Virus record (IMG/VR): IMGVR_UViG_3300050015_000226
Location: 1 to 20,317 of that record
Strand: one strand, 5' to 3'
DNA length: 20,317 bases
From: a virus
Positions 7,238 through 13,765 of this stretch are shown in pieces (the stretch's first letter is position 1; every line of letters begins with the position of its first letter). Under the pieces are notes generated by a model. It searched no databases. It was not told where the DNA came from and saw nothing but the letters and a program-made list of their open reading frames with translations. The position numbers and the translations under genes are program-made.

Positions 7238-7809
7238 TAGAATTCAAAGAAACTGCATATATGATGTTTGGTAGGTTCCAACCACCTACAATCGGACATC
7301 AGGCAATATTACAAGAATTTTATGAAAAAATAGAGTATTCATACTGGACATATGTTTTTATTTCTCCAACAGTAGATAAAAAGACTAATCCCTTAACTTT
7401 AGAATATCGTGAAGATATTTTACGTGAATTATTTCCTTCTATAAACTTTGTAGCGGATGAAACATTGCGGAATCCCTTCGACGCGGTATGTTTTTTGGGT
7501 ACATTAGGATTCACAAAAATTGCAATTGGAATTGGGGCTGATAGACTTAAGAAGTTCCAATCGTTCAAGAATTACATTAATCATCCAGATTCAACTAAAA
7601 CTATTCCAAATGTTCAGGAAATTGAATTGATGGAATTAGGACATAGGTCTGGAGAATCATCTAATATTTTAGACTATGTTAGTTCTACAATGGTAAGAAA
7701 AGCTGTAGTGGAAAATGATTATGATAAATTTTTTAAATTGATCCCAAAATGTAGTAAGGAAAAGGTTCAAGACTTGTTCAATTCTGTATCTGCCGGAATG
7801 ACTAAATAG
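7234..7809 (+). CDS. NMN adenylyltransferase-like nucleotidyltransferase (HxGH family)
   Basis: A 191-residue Rossmann-like cytidylyltransferase-superfamily protein from ATG 7234, which overlaps the previous stop as ATGA. A TTG at 7225 would add three residues and is less likely. 'MFGRFQPPTIGH' (11-22) is the ATP-binding (T/H)xGH motif, and 'SSTMVR' (150-155) is the second signature (ISSTxxR) binding the nucleotide phosphate. Family enzymes make NAD from NMN and ATP, or transfer AMP/CMP to similar acceptors. The pairing with a KxDG ligase-like protein suggests the two act in one pathway, for example NAD or AMP-dependent nucleic-acid repair (inference). The superfamily is well supported; the exact acceptor is not known. 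Confidence 0.82.
   Translation: MIEFKETAYMMFGRFQPPTIGHQAILQEFYEKIEYSYWTYVFISPTVDKKTNPLTLEYREDILRELFPSINFVADETLRNPFDAVCFLGTLGFTKIAIGIGADRLKKFQSFKNYINHPDSTKTIPNVQEIELMELGHRSGESSNILDYVSSTMVRKAVVENDYDKFFKLIPKCSKEKVQDLFNSVSAGMTK
7802..7808 (+). promoter_or_regulatory. Late-type promoter motif CTAAATA before endonuclease remnant
   Basis: CTAAATA overlaps the last codons of the previous gene, in the longer match ACTAAATAG that recurs exactly at 18888-18896 before the HNH gene. CTAAATA is a variant of the T4 late box TATAAATA that, from memory, has been proposed for marine T4-like phages. It overlaps the left arm of a 9-bp inverted repeat (7804-7812 / 7840-7848). Confidence 0.35.
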
Positions 7810-7848
7810 TATAAGTGTATATAATTTACAAACATACCAATACTATTT
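7804..7848 (+). other. Inverted repeat AAATAGTAT / ATACTATTT
   Basis: A perfect 9-bp AT-rich inverted repeat with a further GTAT/ATAC pair inside (7817-7820 / 7834-7837). It could fold as an RNA hairpin ahead of the endonuclease remnant. A T-run of four overlaps the right arm, so a weak terminator is also possible. AT-richness makes chance a serious alternative. Confidence 0.35.
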
Positions 7849-8049
7849 TCTGAAGAAGCCATTTATAAATTAGCAAAGGATTATATTTTTGTTGATCCGC
7901 ACGGAAATAAAATAGAAATTCACAATCTCAACAGATTTTGTAACGAACATGTTCCCCAACTAAATCAAGGATCTATGTGTAGTGTTATTTCTGGAAAAGT
8001 TAAACACCACGGATATACAAAATACATAAATAGTAATATAATCATTTAG
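7825..8049 (+). pseudogene. Start-less remnant of a homing-endonuclease DNA-binding module
   Basis: Frame 7825-8049 is open for 74 codons and has no ATG, GTG or TTG before an internal ATG at about 7975, so an ORF finder would miss it. The translation contains 'DYIFVDPHGNKIEIHNLNRF', then 'CNEHVPQL....MCSVISGKVKHHGYTKY'. That is the small helical module (phage 'x-dP-G-...NL..FC.eh.L....m..V..Gk.khH.Gw' pattern) attached to phage HNH/GIY-YIG homing endonucleases. No catalytic domain is present. I infer the leftover 3' end of a degraded homing endonuclease gene. The coding-like composition and intact frame argue for recent decay, or for use of an unusual AUA/AUU start. A late-type motif (7802) and a hairpin precede it. 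Confidence 0.6.
8025..8032 (+). promoter_or_regulatory. Late-type promoter motif CATAAATA before 8064 gene
   Basis: 7 of 8 bases of T4 TATAAATA, 31 bases before the ATG at 8064. The surrounding 13 bases AATACATAAATAG (8021-8033) recur exactly at 9751-9763, before another late-type gene. Confidence 0.45.
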
Positions 8050-8063
8050 ATAAGGAATATTAC

Positions 8064-9251
8064 ATGCAATTACAAAAAGAATTACTTCCAAATTTCAAAA
8101 CCGCAAATGAGGGTGTAAATGAGAATGTTCATACTTATGCCCCATTTCATATTTACTGTGAATCCAAAGAAAAGGAAAAATCAAAAAAATATTTTGATGA
8201 AGAATTCAATCTAACTGAGTGCCGTTATGATATCTTTGGCCCGGATAATCATTGCGATGATTGCTCCGGTACTGGATGGGTTCCATGTTCTAAAGCAAAC
8301 ATGGATGAACCTCTCTGTTCTTTATGGGTTCAAGCCGAAACTGATGTTCCTTCCCAAGATGGATTTCATTTAGTTCCATGTCCTAAATGTGATCCACTTC
8401 CAACAGTAAATGGTGTTCCTGAATTAGATGAACACATTGTTAAGCAAGGTTCCTCATTTGAATTAAAGAGCAAGAAAACTGGTAAAAATTTAGGTAAATA
8501 TAAAAGTAAAGCTGGTGCGGTAAAACGCGAACGTCAAGTGGAGTATTTTAAACATCTACATGAGGATGAAAATGGTACTCTGAAAGGTACAGATAATGGA
8601 AAACCTTTACCTTGGCGTTTGCATGAAGATGAAGTTTTACCAGGACATCCACCTGATACAGGACATTCTAATTATCATCCAAAAAATAATCAAAAAGATG
8701 TTAATGAAGATAAGCTTCCTAGTGAATATAATAAGACAAAGAGCCAAGCTGAGAAGGATGAAAAAAAGAAATCTGATGCTGAGAAGATGGCAAAAGATCC
8801 AAACGCTTCTAAAGAAAATAAGCAAGAACGCGAAAAACAAGTAAGACAAGCAAAAGAAAAAGAGCGTCAAAGTAAAAAACTTTTGCCATATGAATTCACA
8901 GACCAAAAAGATGCTGAACTTGCCGGAAAACATTTAGGAATTAATGGTGCTCATGCTACTGGTAATGGAATTTATAAGCCCGGGTCTTCTGATTTTTCTT
9001 TACGTGATGCTGTAGCACGTAAAAAATCCAAACAAAGGATGCGTGGTGGTTTCCACGAAGATAGAGATTTTGATAAGGGGTCTTCAGCATTACGTGGAGA
9101 TTCTCATGATGCATACGCCTTAGATAAGGCAAATTGTCATGAAGATAGAGATTATATGCATGATGAAGATCCAAAACCAGAAGGTAATAAATTACCTGAA
9201 ATGGTCAAAGCAATAAAGGAAAGCGTACATCGCCAGATTTATAGTTGGTAA
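8064..9251 (+). CDS. Cys-rich, highly charged phage protein (probable virion or assembly protein)
   Basis: A 395-residue protein with TAAGGA 7 bases before the ATG. Residues 60-110 hold a Cys cluster (C64, C67, C75, C85, C106, C109). It includes CDDCSGTGWVPC, which resembles the CxxCxGxG zinc-binding motif of DnaJ, and CPKC. Residues about 130-165 ('SKKTGKNLGKYKSKAGAVKR...QVEYFKH') match a short basic module seen in various phage proteins. Residues 215-290 are an almost uncharged-free Lys/Glu coiled region, and the C-terminus repeats 'HEDRD' (FHEDRDF, CHEDRDY). There is no enzymatic motif. The late-type promoter and position ahead of the Ig-like virion protein suggest a structural or assembly role (inference). 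I do not recognise the family as a whole. Confidence 0.75.
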   Translation: MQLQKELLPNFKTANEGVNENVHTYAPFHIYCESKEKEKSKKYFDEEFNLTECRYDIFGPDNHCDDCSGTGWVPCSKANMDEPLCSLWVQAETDVPSQDGFHLVPCPKCDPLPTVNGVPELDEHIVKQGSSFELKSKKTGKNLGKYKSKAGAVKRERQVEYFKHLHEDENGTLKGTDNGKPLPWRLHEDEVLPGHPPDTGHSNYHPKNNQKDVNEDKLPSEYNKTKSQAEKDEKKKSDAEKMAKDPNASKENKQEREKQVRQAKEKERQSKKLLPYEFTDQKDAELAGKHLGINGAHATGNGIYKPGSSDFSLRDAVARKKSKQRMRGGFHEDRDFDKGSSALRGDSHDAYALDKANCHEDRDYMHDEDPKPEGNKLPEMVKAIKESVHRQIYSW

Positions 9252-9255
9252 TAAC

Positions 9256-9759
9256 ATGAAAACTCTAAAGAGGATTCATGAATGTATTCAAGAATCTACT
9301 GAACTGTTGGTGCCTAGAGGACAAGTAAATATTCCTAGGCACCAAATGCCTCAGATAGCACGTGAATATTATTCTGATTTTATTAAATTTTTGAATTTAC
9401 GCCATGTTGCGGTTGTTAAATGGTTAATTCCCGCTAACATGTTACGTGCGGCACAAAATGAAATCAATAAAGAGAAAGTATTTAAATGGATTCATTCTAT
9501 GCCTCCAGGGGCTAAAGAGAAGCCTTGTATAGTTTCTGCTGATAGATATATTATAGATGGCAATCATACATGGTTGGCACAATTAAATAAAGATCCAGAA
9601 ACCTTAATTAACTGTTTACAAATTGGTTTAGATTTAATTGAACTTTTGAATACAATAAAATTATTTGATAAAGTGACTTATAAAACTGTAAATGAATCGA
9701 AAGATTCAATTTTCTGGGATTCTCCGGATCATCCATTTCCGTTATTAAGGAATACATAA
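9256..9759 (+). CDS. ParB-like nuclease-fold phage protein
   Basis: A 167-residue protein starting 4 bases after the previous stop. 'VSADRYIIDGNHTWLAQL' (about 93-110) carries the D-G-N-H-x-x-x-A signature of the ParB/sulfiredoxin fold, where it forms the nucleotide-binding pocket. Upstream 'VVKWLIPANML' fits the preceding strand-helix element ('v.v..i.p..l'). ParB proteins bind CTP; phage relatives include nucleases and kinase-like enzymes, so the activity here is open. There is no helix-turn-helix partner domain, so it is not a partition protein. An 11-bp perfect inverted repeat lies within codons 18-30. It is embedded among late-type genes, so a packaging or virion-DNA role is possible (inference). 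Confidence 0.78.
   Translation: MKTLKRIHECIQESTELLVPRGQVNIPRHQMPQIAREYYSDFIKFLNLRHVAVVKWLIPANMLRAAQNEINKEKVFKWIHSMPPGAKEKPCIVSADRYIIDGNHTWLAQLNKDPETLINCLQIGLDLIELLNTIKLFDKVTYKTVNESKDSIFWDSPDHPFPLLRNT
9307..9345 (+). other. Intragenic hairpin, 11-bp perfect stem
   Basis: TTGGTGCCTAG (9307-9317) pairs perfectly with CTAGGCACCAA (9335-9345) across a 17-base loop, and three more inner pairs are possible with one bulged base. It lies inside the ParB-like gene, near its 5' end. No T-run follows, so it is not an intrinsic terminator. Confidence 0.7.
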
Positions 9760-9762
9760 ATA
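9755..9762 (+). promoter_or_regulatory. Late-type promoter motif CATAAATA before 9781 gene
   Basis: Part of AATACATAAATAG (9751-9763), identical over 13 bases to 8021-8033. It overlaps the stop codon of the preceding gene and lies 18 bases before the ATG at 9781, with AAAGGA between. Confidence 0.45.
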
Positions 9763-9780
9763 GAGGTAAAGGATAATTAA

Positions 9781-10158
9781 ATGTCACTTGAAGTATTTGA
9801 TATACCAAAAAGCTTATTAGATAAAGTAAAGAATGTTTTATCTGAAAGTGAAAACCGAGGGGAAGAGTCCCCTGAACGGTCTCCCTTACATGAAGTTTCC
9901 GCGCCAGGCCAAGAGCATTGGATAAAAGCGAATAAAGAACGATTTGAAAAAGAATATGGTCCTGAAAAAGGAAAAGAAGTTCTTTACGCCAAGGCATGGA
10001 AAATGCATGAGGAAGCAGAAGAAAAGAAAAAGCTTTTAGTAGAAAAAGGAAAGAAAAAGGAAGAAATCAACGAGAAGGAAAAAGAAACAATAATCTTAAA
10101 TCCCGTTGTGCATCCTGATCGGATTACAGAACCCGACAAAAATCAAAAAACTGTTTAA
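9781..10158 (+). CDS. Small charged phage protein, unknown function
   Basis: A 125-residue protein with AAAGGATAATTAA just before the ATG. The middle (residues about 43-78: 'GQEHWIKANKERFEKEYG', then 'KGKEVLYAKAWKMHEEA') is a helical module like those in many phage proteins in which a Trp/Lys-rich helix is followed by 'YG....vlyA.A.K'. From residue 79 on it is Lys/Glu-rich and probably coiled or disordered. No membrane segment. Codons 25-33 form a GC-rich hairpin (9854-9880) using codons rare for this genome (CGA, GGG, CGG, CCC). Context suggests a late, virion-associated product. The family name is unknown to me. Confidence 0.65.
   Translation: MSLEVFDIPKSLLDKVKNVLSESENRGEESPERSPLHEVSAPGQEHWIKANKERFEKEYGPEKGKEVLYAKAWKMHEEAEEKKKLLVEKGKKKEEINEKEKETIILNPVVHPDRITEPDKNQKTV
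9854..9880 (+). other. Intragenic GC-rich hairpin
   Basis: AGGGGA (9858-9863) pairs with TCCCCT (9868-9873) over a tetraloop AGAG. An outer ACCG (9854-9857) pairs with CGGT (9877-9880), leaving a 3-base bulge GAA. Strongly GC-rich against the AT-rich background, inside a coding region, with no T-run after it. Confidence 0.65.
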
Positions 10159-10168
10159 GGAGAAAAAT

Positions 10169-11647
10169 ATGAGTTTATGGACTAGAACTTCAAAGCCTCA
10201 CTGGGTACCAAATGCAGTGGTAGGAAAAGATGGATGGACTCACCCCGTAACTAATGAAACTCTTGTTTCATTTGATACCAAAGGTGGGGCTACAATTACA
10301 TTATCAGGCATTACTGGTACTTTTTTGGCCGCAGAAACCGTTACAGGTGGAACAAGCAGTGCAACTGGTGTAGTTGCAACTTATAGCGCATCTACTAAAA
10401 CATTAGTATTAAATGCAATTTCTGGAACATTCCAGGTAGCAGAAACATTAACCGGTGGAACAAGTGCTGCAAGAGCAACTTCCGTTACCATTGTTCTCGG
10501 TCCTGGAATTGTTACCACACCAACAATCAATAATGTTAAATTGTATAAGGGATTCGTTTCAGCAAGTGGAGAAACAATTGTAAGTACCAAAACAGCATAC
10601 ACAACTTATGACTATTTGGTATTCTCAGTACAATTTAATACTCAAGTTGTGGTAACAGGACAACCTTATTTACCATTAACAATTAATGGAGTATCAAGAC
10701 AAGCATTATATTTACATAAGGCTGGTTTTGACATTGGAGAAAATACAACTGCTACTACTGGTGGAACAGCAACATTATTGTTTTCCTATAGAATTCAGCC
10801 TTCTGATGTGGCTACAGCTAGTGAAGTATCAATGTCTAGCCCGATTAATTTAAATAGCGGAACAATTAAGAGCTATTTGAATTCCACAAATGCAACTTGC
10901 ACATTTACACCTCCTACATTATCAGCAATTTCAATAACATCTGGTGTTGCCGGTAGTATGCTAACCATAGCATTTGATAACACTGTATATAAGTTAGGCG
11001 CCGTTGTTACTCTTACAACTACATGGGATCGTCCTATTACAATTTCAGGATCTCCTGAAATAGAATTGGATATTAATGGTGTAGATGCTTACGCTACTTA
11101 CGCTTCCGGTTCTGGTACAAGCACATTAACATTTACATATACAGTTACATCTTCCGTGTCTGGTACCGCTGGTGAAGTTTCAGTAATTCCTGAGATACAA
11201 TTAAATAGTGGATCATTAGAAGACGCTAATGGTGTCCCTGTTAATTTGTTCTTTACTGGTCCTGCCGGTGCAAGTACTGTTGCTATTGATGGTGTGGTTC
11301 CTCATTTCACAAGTGTTTCTGGTATCACAAATGGAACTCATTTAGTAACATCCAATATCGTTACATTAACTGCGGTATTTAATAAACCAGTAATTGTTAC
11401 TGGTTCACCTGAAATTACCTTAGCAATACACTTAACTAATAGAGAAGCTGTTTATGCTACTGGTTCAGGCACAAATACATTAACATTTACATATACAATT
11501 GTCGGTGGTGATTCTTGTACCTCCGGACAATTTGCTGTAGATTCTCCTGCATTATTAAATTCAGGTACATTGTTAGATGAAGTTGGTAATGCAGTTAGTC
11601 CATTAACTTTTACACCACCTACTACAACTACAGTATACGTTAACTAA
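10169..11647 (+). CDS. Ig-like repeat virion surface/tail protein
   Basis: Starts at ATG 10169 with AAGGAG at 10157-10162; an upstream in-frame ATG at 10106 lies inside the previous gene and lacks support. The 492 residues are almost all beta-type. Two copies of 'SGTF..AET.TGGTS.A' occupy about 47-70 and 83-106, a motif found in phage tail and decoration proteins. Then come three bacterial-Ig-like domains of about 100 residues. Each has 'V(T/S)GSPE(I/L).L.I' early, 'YASGSGT.TLTFTYT' in the middle and 'LNSG(T/S)L.D..G' near the end; the first copy is more diverged. At DNA level ACATTAACATTTACATATAC recurs at 11123 and 11477. Such domains sit on the outside of capsids or tails and bind surfaces. 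It probably contributes to host or particle adhesion (inference). Confidence 0.8.
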   Translation: MSLWTRTSKPHWVPNAVVGKDGWTHPVTNETLVSFDTKGGATITLSGITGTFLAAETVTGGTSSATGVVATYSASTKTLVLNAISGTFQVAETLTGGTSAARATSVTIVLGPGIVTTPTINNVKLYKGFVSASGETIVSTKTAYTTYDYLVFSVQFNTQVVVTGQPYLPLTINGVSRQALYLHKAGFDIGENTTATTGGTATLLFSYRIQPSDVATASEVSMSSPINLNSGTIKSYLNSTNATCTFTPPTLSAISITSGVAGSMLTIAFDNTVYKLGAVVTLTTTWDRPITISGSPEIELDINGVDAYATYASGSGTSTLTFTYTVTSSVSGTAGEVSVIPEIQLNSGSLEDANGVPVNLFFTGPAGASTVAIDGVVPHFTSVSGITNGTHLVTSNIVTLTAVFNKPVIVTGSPEITLAIHLTNREAVYATGSGTNTLTFTYTIVGGDSCTSGQFAVDSPALLNSGTLLDEVGNAVSPLTFTPPTTTTVYVN

Positions 11648-11654
11648 GGATAAT

Positions 11655-12128
11655 ATGACTCTTGATAAAAAATTTCAATCCTTTATTACGGAAGATAATA
11701 CCAATCCTACAATACCATCACCGGGTAATGTATTGGTTGGATTAAATTCTGGAGAACAGGATAGATTATTAGAAGAAATCAATAGTGTGCTGGTGGTCCT
11801 AACGGACACACCAGCACTTAATCCTTATTATATTCTTGAACGGATTAAAACTCGTTTGAAATTGATGTTGGGATTAACTTTTGATGATAGTTATTTTTTA
11901 AGTGATGTCGGATCATTTGAAAAATACCTAGTTCCTGTGAATTCATTACACGCACATACCCACGGTATAACGGGACAAGAAGTTGTTGATAATGGTTGGG
12001 CAAATAAGTTTCCAAACGGATTAGGTATTAAAATACAGTTTTTAAAGAGTGGTCCATTATACCATTTAAATGCTCAGATCTTCGCGTGCCCCGATCCTCA
12101 AACGCCACCACCTATTTCTGAAAACTAA
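11655..12128 (+). CDS. Conserved-looking phage protein, unknown function
   Basis: A 157-residue soluble protein with TAAGGA 4 bases before the ATG, following the Ig-like protein with a 7-base gap. The N-terminus is helical and acidic ('SFITEDNT'); residues about 34-60 ('EQDRLLEEINSVL') look like a helix. A His-rich loop 'LHAHTHG' (about 98-104) could bind metal but lacks other ligands to name an enzyme. The end is Pro-rich. Codons 45-54 build the strongest hairpin in the window, with unusually GC-rich codons. The neighbourhood suggests a late, virion-related role. I do not recognise the family. Confidence 0.65.
   Translation: MTLDKKFQSFITEDNTNPTIPSPGNVLVGLNSGEQDRLLEEINSVLVVLTDTPALNPYYILERIKTRLKLMLGLTFDDSYFLSDVGSFEKYLVPVNSLHAHTHGITGQEVVDNGWANKFPNGLGIKIQFLKSGPLYHLNAQIFACPDPQTPPPISEN
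11787..11817 (+). other. Strong intragenic hairpin (13 bp, one bulge, tetraloop)
   Basis: GTGCTGGTG (11787-11795) pairs with CACCAGCAC (11809-11817). After a single bulged A (11808), GTCC (11796-11799) pairs with GGAC (11804-11807) over loop TAAC. This is the most stable structure I see in the window. It lies in frame within codons for VLVVLTDTPA and is not followed by a T-run. Confidence 0.75.
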
Positions 12129-12131
12129 ATA
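12125..12131 (+). promoter_or_regulatory. Late-type promoter motif CTAAATA before 12139 gene
   Basis: AACTAAATA overlaps the preceding stop codon and lies 7 bases before ATG 12139. The same AACTAAATA is found at 18887-18895. Confidence 0.35.
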
Positions 12132-12138
12132 CTAATGA

Positions 12139-12537
12139 ATGATTGCTAACTTATCTGAATCTAATTTTATTAATTTTGCCGTTGCTGCATACACAAACAT
12201 TCATTGTCATGGAATAGATGAATTTTATGATGATTTACTTTTATTAAAGTATATCAAAAGATTATTCAGAAAATATAAAGAAACTGGTGAAATAGATCAA
12301 ACTAGGTTACGGTTAGCTCTCAATCATTTAATAATTTTCTATAACGTCTTTGAAATGGAATCAGCCACGCGAATATTATTCTTTCGCATGGAACCTCAAT
12401 TGTATCCCATTTTAAAGACGTTTTTAGTTTTCCTTAATTTTATGCCTGCCATAATTCACGGTATTAATAATAAAGATATTGATGGATCCAAAATCAAACC
12501 AATCAAATCAATTTTAGAAAGATTAAAATACTTATGA
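12139..12537 (+). CDS. Small helical phage protein, unknown function
   Basis: A 132-residue mostly alpha-helical protein. The central stretch 'LNHLIIFYNVFEMESATRIL', followed by 'FFRMEPQLYPILKTFLVFLNFMP', looks like a family I associate with T4-like phages of marine bacteria (pattern 'N...y NvFg.ea..r.Lf.k.....w..lKtfLvfL.ymp'), but I cannot name a function. Hydrophobic helices are amphipathic rather than clear membrane spans. The end overlaps the next start by ATGA. A hairpin with an 8-of-9-bp stem (12365-12391) lies within the gene. Confidence 0.7.
   Translation: MIANLSESNFINFAVAAYTNIHCHGIDEFYDDLLLLKYIKRLFRKYKETGEIDQTRLRLALNHLIIFYNVFEMESATRILFFRMEPQLYPILKTFLVFLNFMPAIIHGINNKDIDGSKIKPIKSILERLKYL
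12365..12391 (+). other. Intragenic hairpin
   Basis: CCACGCGAA (12365-12373) pairs with TTCGCATGG (12383-12391) at 8 of 9 positions across a 9-base loop. Coding context; no T-run. Confidence 0.5.
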
Positions 12538-12896
12538 GCATCCTAGAATTATTGGTAATGAATAAGTTAATAGACTTATTGACGAAACCATGGATTGAAT
12601 TACCAGCATACAAATTCGGAATAATTGATAAAAATGGAAAACAATTAAGAACCACATATCAATTAAAAACGTCTCAGGAGAAAAATGCTTACGGGACATT
12701 ACAGAAATTTGCATTTAACTTACGTAGATTAATTGAAAAGTTACCTGGTGGTAAATCTCAGTTAGCAAAATATTTGTCTGTATATGCTCTATTTAAAGAG
12801 GATACGGATCTAAATGATAAATTTTTGGAGAATTTTGAAAACATAAATAGTATTGATACTCTCTTTGAGGAGCACTTTCCGGATGAAAACATATAG
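12534..12896 (+). CDS. Small phage protein ('KPW.E.PAYK.GIID..G' family)
   Basis: A 120-residue protein overlapping the previous gene by ATGA. 'KPWIELPAYKFGIIDKNGKQ' (18-37), then 'QEKNAYGTLQKFAFNLRRLI' (48-67) and 'KLPGGKSQLAKYLSVYALFKED' match a pattern I recall from small conserved proteins of T4-like and other phages, where a PGG-containing helical region precedes 'ala.ylikE'. No function is known to me. It is soluble, has no signal peptide, and its C-terminus is acidic. It is probably translated coupled with the genes on both sides. Position within the late block suggests assembly or virion use (inference). Confidence 0.7.
   Translation: MSILELLVMNKLIDLLTKPWIELPAYKFGIIDKNGKQLRTTYQLKTSQEKNAYGTLQKFAFNLRRLIEKLPGGKSQLAKYLSVYALFKEDTDLNDKFLENFENINSIDTLFEEHFPDENI
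12842..12849 (+). promoter_or_regulatory. Late-type promoter motif CATAAATA before 12883 gene
   Basis: ACATAAATAG (12841-12850) is the third exact copy of this 10-mer (others at 8024 and 9754) and lies 33 bases before the ATG at 12883. It shares ACATAAATAGTA with the 8024 copy. Confidence 0.4.
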
Positions 12897-13131
12897 AACC
12901 ATAAAAGAGGATATTGGGCTTTCAACTGGAGTAGGATTAGCAAATATAGATTTACCTTTAGGTAATCCTCCATTAAAACGGAGATATAATGGTTATAATA
13001 ATGATGTCTCTCTAGCGCATAATATTAAAAAGAATGTATTTGAAGCATTAGGAATTTGTGAAGATTGTATGGAAGCCATGGTATTTAAAGATGGCAAATT
13101 GACTTGTCGTAAATGTAAAAAATCACGTTAA
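12883..13131 (+). CDS. Small zinc-ribbon protein
   Basis: An 82-residue protein starting at ATG 12883 with GAGGAG at 12867-12872; an in-frame upstream ATG at 12853 would add ten residues without a ribosome site. The C-terminus has CEDC and CRKC (about residues 59-62 and 75-78), a four-Cys zinc ribbon with a 12-residue knuckle spacing. The N-terminal half contains 'LPLGNPPLKRRY', a basic Pro-rich linker. Overlaps the previous gene by 14 bases. A small DNA- or protein-binding regulator or structural component is possible; I cannot name it. Confidence 0.7.
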   Translation: MKTYRTIKEDIGLSTGVGLANIDLPLGNPPLKRRYNGYNNDVSLAHNIKKNVFEALGICEDCMEAMVFKDGKLTCRKCKKSR

Positions 13132-13144
13132 GGAATTTGTCACC

Positions 13145-13723
13145 TTGCCAGATAATCCACCAGAACACTGTCCATTAGCAGAATTTGATTTACCTTCTAT
13201 GATTAGTAAAGAAACTCAAAACCAAATTTTTGATATCAGATCAGAGGTAAATTTAATTAAACATGATGTATCCATTTTCAATAAATATTTTGAAAAAATT
13301 GATGTTACTATAAACAAATTAGGTGAAATAACAGAACAGATGCATCGTTTGGTTTCTTTACATGATGACCGCATTGAAATATATCGGCAGGATACAAACC
13401 AAATAAAAATTTTAATGGAAGAAAGGCGCGCCGAAACTTTCCATGCACTTAATGAATTGGAAAAGAAATTTGATGACCAAGGTACGAAAATCACCACCGC
13501 GTTATCTGCATTAAAAATAGAAATCATTGAAAAAATTAATTCTGACCAAATTGTTGCTAATAATAAAATCCACAAATTAGATGTATGGAAATCATTGATA
13601 ATTGGTGGCGCAATAGTTGCTGGATTTCTGATAAATGAAGTTATAGGAAATACAATACATAAAGTAATAAATCCACAACAGACAACGGTACAAATCCAAC
13701 CATTATATCCACAAACAAAATAA
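13145..13723 (+). CDS. Coiled-coil protein with one C-terminal membrane helix
   Basis: A 192-residue protein. The likely start is TTG 13145 with AGGA at 13131-13134; the next in-frame ATG (13199) would remove 18 residues. Residues about 22-145 are a long coiled coil rich in Ile, Leu, Glu and Lys. Residues 150-168 (SLIIGGAIVAGFLINEVIG) are a single hydrophobic segment after a Trp-Lys, with a short tail of 20 or so residues. The coiled-coil-then-membrane-helix layout is common in small phage proteins placed near lysis or tail genes. A lysis-accessory or membrane-tether role is a guess. It ends the late block; the next gene has its own promoter. Confidence 0.7.
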   Translation: MPDNPPEHCPLAEFDLPSMISKETQNQIFDIRSEVNLIKHDVSIFNKYFEKIDVTINKLGEITEQMHRLVSLHDDRIEIYRQDTNQIKILMEERRAETFHALNELEKKFDDQGTKITTALSALKIEIIEKINSDQIVANNKIHKLDVWKSLIIGGAIVAGFLINEVIGNTIHKVINPQQTTVQIQPLYPQTK

Positions 13724-13725
13724 AT

Positions 13726-13754
13726 TTGATTTTCAATGAAAAATATGATATAAT
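13726..13754 (+). promoter_or_regulatory. Sigma70-like promoter before primase
   Basis: TTGATT (13726-13731), 17-base spacer, TATAAT (13749-13754) with extended TGA in front (TGATATAAT). Predicted start of transcription is about 13761, five bases before ATG 13766, and no Shine-Dalgarno is present. The spacer holds a small dyad TTTTCA-A-TGAAAA (13730-13742) that could be an operator. The best promoter match in the window. Confidence 0.65.
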
Positions 13755-13765
13755 GATATTATTGA

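Noticed and set aside
10106-10168. Upstream ATG for the Ig-like protein
   Set aside because: It lies in the previous gene with no ribosome site; ATG 10169 has AAGGAG at ideal distance.
11787-11817. Intrinsic terminator
   Set aside because: A strong stem but no following T-run, and the frame continues through it. The same holds for the stems at 9307, 9854 and 20258.
12853-12882. Upstream ATG for the zinc-ribbon protein
   Set aside because: No ribosome site; ATG 12883 has GAGGAG.
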